Part shown: positions 60,601-64,000 of the stretch, piece by piece
Position numbering within the stretch: position 1 is the stretch's first letter
Layout of the letters: each line of letters starts with the position of its first letter
Origin: Symbiotaphrina buchneri
Taxonomy: Eukaryota; Ascomycota; Symbiotaphrinales; Symbiotaphrinaceae
Reading direction: 5' to 3'
NCBI GenBank assembly: GCA_001599915.1
Contig: BCIG01000009.1
Location: forward strand, 434,001-498,000
DNA length: 64,000 nt
Made by a program: the position numbers and the translations under genes
The notes under the pieces: model-generated
Told to the model about the DNA's origin: nothing
What the model saw: the letters and a program-made list of their open reading frames with translations, nothing else
The model's database searches: none

Positions 60601-63548
60601 ACTACGAAAAGAACGAGAAGGATACTGCAAAAAGCAAAATCGACGATCTTCCTTTCTACTGCATTGGTTTCAAATCGGCCGCTCCAGAATATACCCTGCG
60701 CACTCGTATCTGGGCATCGCTTCGTTCTCAGACCTTATACCGGACGATATCTGGGTTCATGAACTACAGTCGTGCTATCAAGCTGTTATACCGTGTCGAA
60801 AACCCTGAGGTTGTCCAGATGTTTGGTGGGAATTCCGATAAACTGGAGCGCGAGCTTGAGCGTATGGCGCGCCGGAAATTCAAGATTGTGGTCTCAATGC
60901 AGCGTTATGCAAAGTTCAAGAAGGAAGAACGGGAAAATACTGAGTTCTTGTTACGAGCTTATCCTGATCTACAAATCGCCTATCTCGACGAGGAACCTCC
61001 TTTGAACGAGGGAGAGGAGCCTCGTCTATATTCAGCTTTGATCGACGGCCACTCCGAGCTCCTGGAAAATGGGATGCGCAGACCCAAATTCCGAATTCAA
61101 TTGTCCGGTAACCCGATCCTGGGAGATGGGAAGTCGGACAATCAGAATCATGCCATTATCTTCTATCGCGGTGAATACATTCAGCTCATTGATGCCAACC
61201 AGGATAACTATCTCGAGGAATGCTTGAAGATCCGCAGTGTACTAGCCGAATTCGAAGAAATGACAACGGAGAATGTCTCACCATATACACCTGGTCTGCA
61301 GCAACCAAAGACGAATCCTGTTGCTATCCTTGGTGCCCGTGAATATATTTTCTCGGAGAACATTGGAATCCTCGGTGACGTTGCAGCCGGAAAGGAACAG
61401 ACGTTTGGTACTCTCTTTGCTCGTACGTTGGCACAGATCGGCGGCAAGCTCCACTACGGTCACCCTGATTTCCTTAATGGCATCTTCATGACGACGCGCG
61501 GTGGTGTCTCCAAATCACAGAAAGGTCTGCATTTGAACGAAGATATCTACGCTGGCATGAACGCCCTTCTCCGTGGTGGCCGAATCAAGCATTGCGAATA
61601 TTATCAGTGCGGTAAAGGCCGTGATCTCGGGTTTGGTTCTATCCTAAATTTTACCACGAAAATCGGTACTGGTATGGGTGAACAAATGCTTTCTCGGGAG
61701 TATTATTATCTCGGGACACAACTGCCTTTGGATCGTTTCTTGTCGTTCTACTACGCTCATCCTGGCTTCCACCTGAACAATCTGTTCATCATGCTTTCCG
61801 TGCAGATGTTCATGATATCAGTCATCAACCTCGGTGCCCTCCGCCATGAAACGATCAGTTGTAACTACACCAAGGGTGTCCCTATTACAGATCCGCTCAC
61901 ACCCACCGGTTGTGCTAATATCATTCCGATCCTTGGCTGGGTTTACCGTTGTACCTTGTCGATCTTCATCGTGTTCTTCATCTCGTTCATTCCGTTGATC
62001 GTGCAAGAGTTAACAGAAAGAGGATTCTGGCGTGCAGCGACCCGTTTGGCCAAGCAGTTCTGCTCGTTCTCACCCCTATTCGAGGTATTCGTCTGCCAGA
62101 TCTACGCCAATGCACTCCATCAGGATCTCTCCTTCGGTGGTGCTAGGTACATTGGAACTGGGCGTGGTTTTGCCACGGCAAGGATTCCGTTCGGAGTCCT
62201 ATACTCCAGATTTGCAGGACCTTCTATTTACCTCGGTGCGCGGTCGCTGATGATGCTTCTGTTCGGTACCTGCACCATCTTTGGTATCTGGGTTATCTAC
62301 TTCTGGGTGTCTTTACTTGCGCTCTGTGTGGCACCGTTCTTGTTTAACCCGCACCAGTTCTCATGGAACGATTTCTTTATTGACTACAGAGAGTATCTCC
62401 GATGGCTCTCTCGCGGAAACTCCAGATCGCACGCGTCTTCTTGGATTGCTTTCTGCCGACTCTCTCGGACAAGAATCACTGGGTATAAGCGGAAAGCTCT
62501 TGGTGACCCGTCACAGAAGCTCTCCGGCGACGTCCCTCGGGCGCACTTCACGAACATCTTCTTCAGTGAGGTTGTTGGACCGCTGGTATTGGTTGGGGTT
62601 ACTCTGATACCTTACCTCTACATCAACTCCCAGACGGGGGTAAAGGGCAATCCTACGCCAACCTATGCTCTTTTGCGGGTTGCAATTGTCGCCTTTGCGC
62701 CCATTGCGATCAATGCGGGTGTCTTGGCTGGTCTTTTCGGTATGGCCTGCTGTATGGGCCCGCTGCTCAGCATGTGCTGCAAGAAATTCGGGTCCGTCCT
62801 GGCCGCCATCGCCCACGCGATATCTGTCATTATGTTGTTGGCCTTCTTCGAAGTAATGTTCTTCCTTGAAGGCTGGAGCTTCCCGCGTACCTTATTAGGC
62901 ATGATTACTGTCGTCGCTATCCAGCGCTGGTTCTACAAGCTCATCATCGGACTTACCTTGACACGTGAGTTCAAACATGACTCGGCCAACATTGCTTGGT
63001 GGACTGGCAAATGGTATAGCATGGGATGGCACTCCATGTCTCAACCTGGCCGTGAATATCTCTGCAAGATCACTGAGCTGGGTCTTTTCTCCACAGACTT
63101 TGTCTTGGGTCACATAATCCTGTTCCTGATGCTTCCTGTGCTGCTTGTGCCTTACATTGACAAGTTCCACTCTATGATGCTTTTCTGGTTGCGACCAAGG
63201 TATGTCTATGCGAACCCCCGCCCCCCCCCCCTAAACTTGGGGTGACCTTTCACTAACCTGTCCAGCCGTCAAATCCGTCCGCCCATCTACTCCCTCAAGC
63301 AGTCTAAGCTCCGCAAAAGACGTGTTGTTCGATACTCCATCCTTTACTTTGCGATGCTGATCTTGTTCATCGCCCTACTGGTCGGTCCGCTTGTTGGAGG
63401 CAGATACCTTACAGTTTCGGTGCCGCTCGACAATTTGGTACAGCCTACTGGACAGAATAACAACGACACAATGGGAACCACACGGACAGGCTCAGCCTTA
63501 ATCGCCAACGCGGCTGCGACCGCTGCCGCGCGTGTTCGACTATTTTAG
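57642..63548 (+). CDS. fks1: Beta-1,3-glucan synthase catalytic subunit FKS1
   Basis: Exons 57642-57799, 57854-58015, 58070-63199 and 63266-63548 give 1910 aa, matching the family. The N-terminal 110 residues are rich in Tyr, Gln, Asp and Gly. A cytosolic FKS domain follows ([23 protein letters not shown]), then a first membrane cluster with [16 protein letters not shown] large cytosolic catalytic loop contains [27 protein letters not shown] and [18 protein letters not shown], and the second membrane cluster ends in [17 protein letters not shown]. It polymerises UDP-glucose into beta-1,3-glucan at the plasma membrane with Rho1. The last intron (63200-63265) contains an 11-C run. Confidence 0.97.
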
Positions 63549-64000
63549 ATACTGCATTAGCAAGCGTGTTGTGTAGCTTTCGTCGCTCAATGCCGTCTCT
63601 GTTCATATTGATCTGATCGTCTTGGGGCGGAGCACTATGAATGGCTGATGGTTGAGCCCATGCATTCGTGGAGTGGGCGTAGTTTGCGGCATTCGAGCAT
63701 CATCCTTTGAGTTGGTGGCACATGGACATAGAAGCCTTTGATTCCTCTTCGTTTATGGTTGTTTTTGTTAACGGAGTGTTGGTCGTTCTGAGCGAAGCAA
63801 ATAGCAGATGACTTCGAGAGGGCTCCTCTCTGCATACCAATGGTGCCTCATTGCTGGGTTTCATATAGCCTACAGATGGGGCTGGTCGACTGCTTAAGGT
63901 GCTCGCCGGTCCTGTAGTTCTGTCGCAAAGACATAGAAATGTACACAATAATACGAAACTCATTGATTATCTTATCCTCATGCGCTCAAGTGTTGAGAGT
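63549..64000. other. fks1 3' flank
   Basis: Bases after the FKS1 stop to the window edge. No supported ORF on either strand. Confidence 0.5.

Overview
The window is nuclear DNA of a filamentous ascomycete. The evidence is dense genes with many 45-90 nt introns (GTAxGT donors, CTAAC-like branch sites, YAG acceptors), short intergenic gaps, and a gene set typical of Eurotiales: an Ace2-type regulator beside the ubiquitin-S27a gene, AurA, a ChiB-type chitinase, and a GH72 gene divergent from the FKS1 glucan synthase. I favour Aspergillaceae or a close relative but cannot name a species. I see 27 protein-coding genes and one intron-containing tRNA-Ser. There is no transposon, CRISPR array or secondary-metabolite cluster. 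Most genes were rebuilt by joining exons by eye so that frame, splice sites and family similarity all agree; exon coordinates are given in each entry.

Layout. 0-15.6 kb: ubiquitin-S27a (-), ACE2 zinc-finger factor (+), IPC synthase AurA (+), prefoldin 3 (-), a short LETM1-domain mitochondrial protein (+), a Nab3/NCOA5-like RNA-binding protein (-), mitochondrial ICT1-type hydrolase (+). 15.6-32.4 kb: UTP6 (-), CWH43 (+, 13 exons), SEC14 (+), kinetochore MIS14/NSL1 (-), a J-domain membrane protein (+), a LACTB2-like metallo-beta-lactamase-fold protein (-), complex I 40-kDa subunit (-, nine exons with a 14-nt one), proteasome RPN9 (+), chitinase ChiB (-). 32.8-54.4 kb: tRNA-Ser(UGA), YTP1 (-), a 3.2-kb gene-poor gap, EFM5 methyltransferase (-), SAGA deubiquitinase UBP8 (-), DASH subunit DAM1 (-), a CSR1-like lipid transfer protein (+), a HIT protein (-), RSA3 (-), MOG1 (+), a GCNA-like SprT protease (-), GH72 glucanosyltransferase (-). 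54.4-64 kb: a 3.2-kb divergent promoter region and FKS1 beta-1,3-glucan synthase (+).

How the genes fit together. Most are housekeeping genes. A notable share act on the cell surface: ACE2 (wall/septation regulator), AurA and CWH43 (sphingolipid and ceramide-GPI anchors), SEC14 (secretory lipid transfer), ChiB, and the GH72/FKS1 pair, in which FKS1 makes beta-1,3-glucan and the GPI-anchored GH72 enzyme elongates it.

I found no convincing new multi-gene system. The best leads are small. They include an ATG-free 850-base pyrimidine-rich leader on aurA and an intron/uORF switch in the fks1 leader. Catalytic motifs are split by micro-exons, and a stop-free in-frame intron sits inside the UBP8 catalytic core. 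Nearly every gap also carries a family of GTAC-core motifs.
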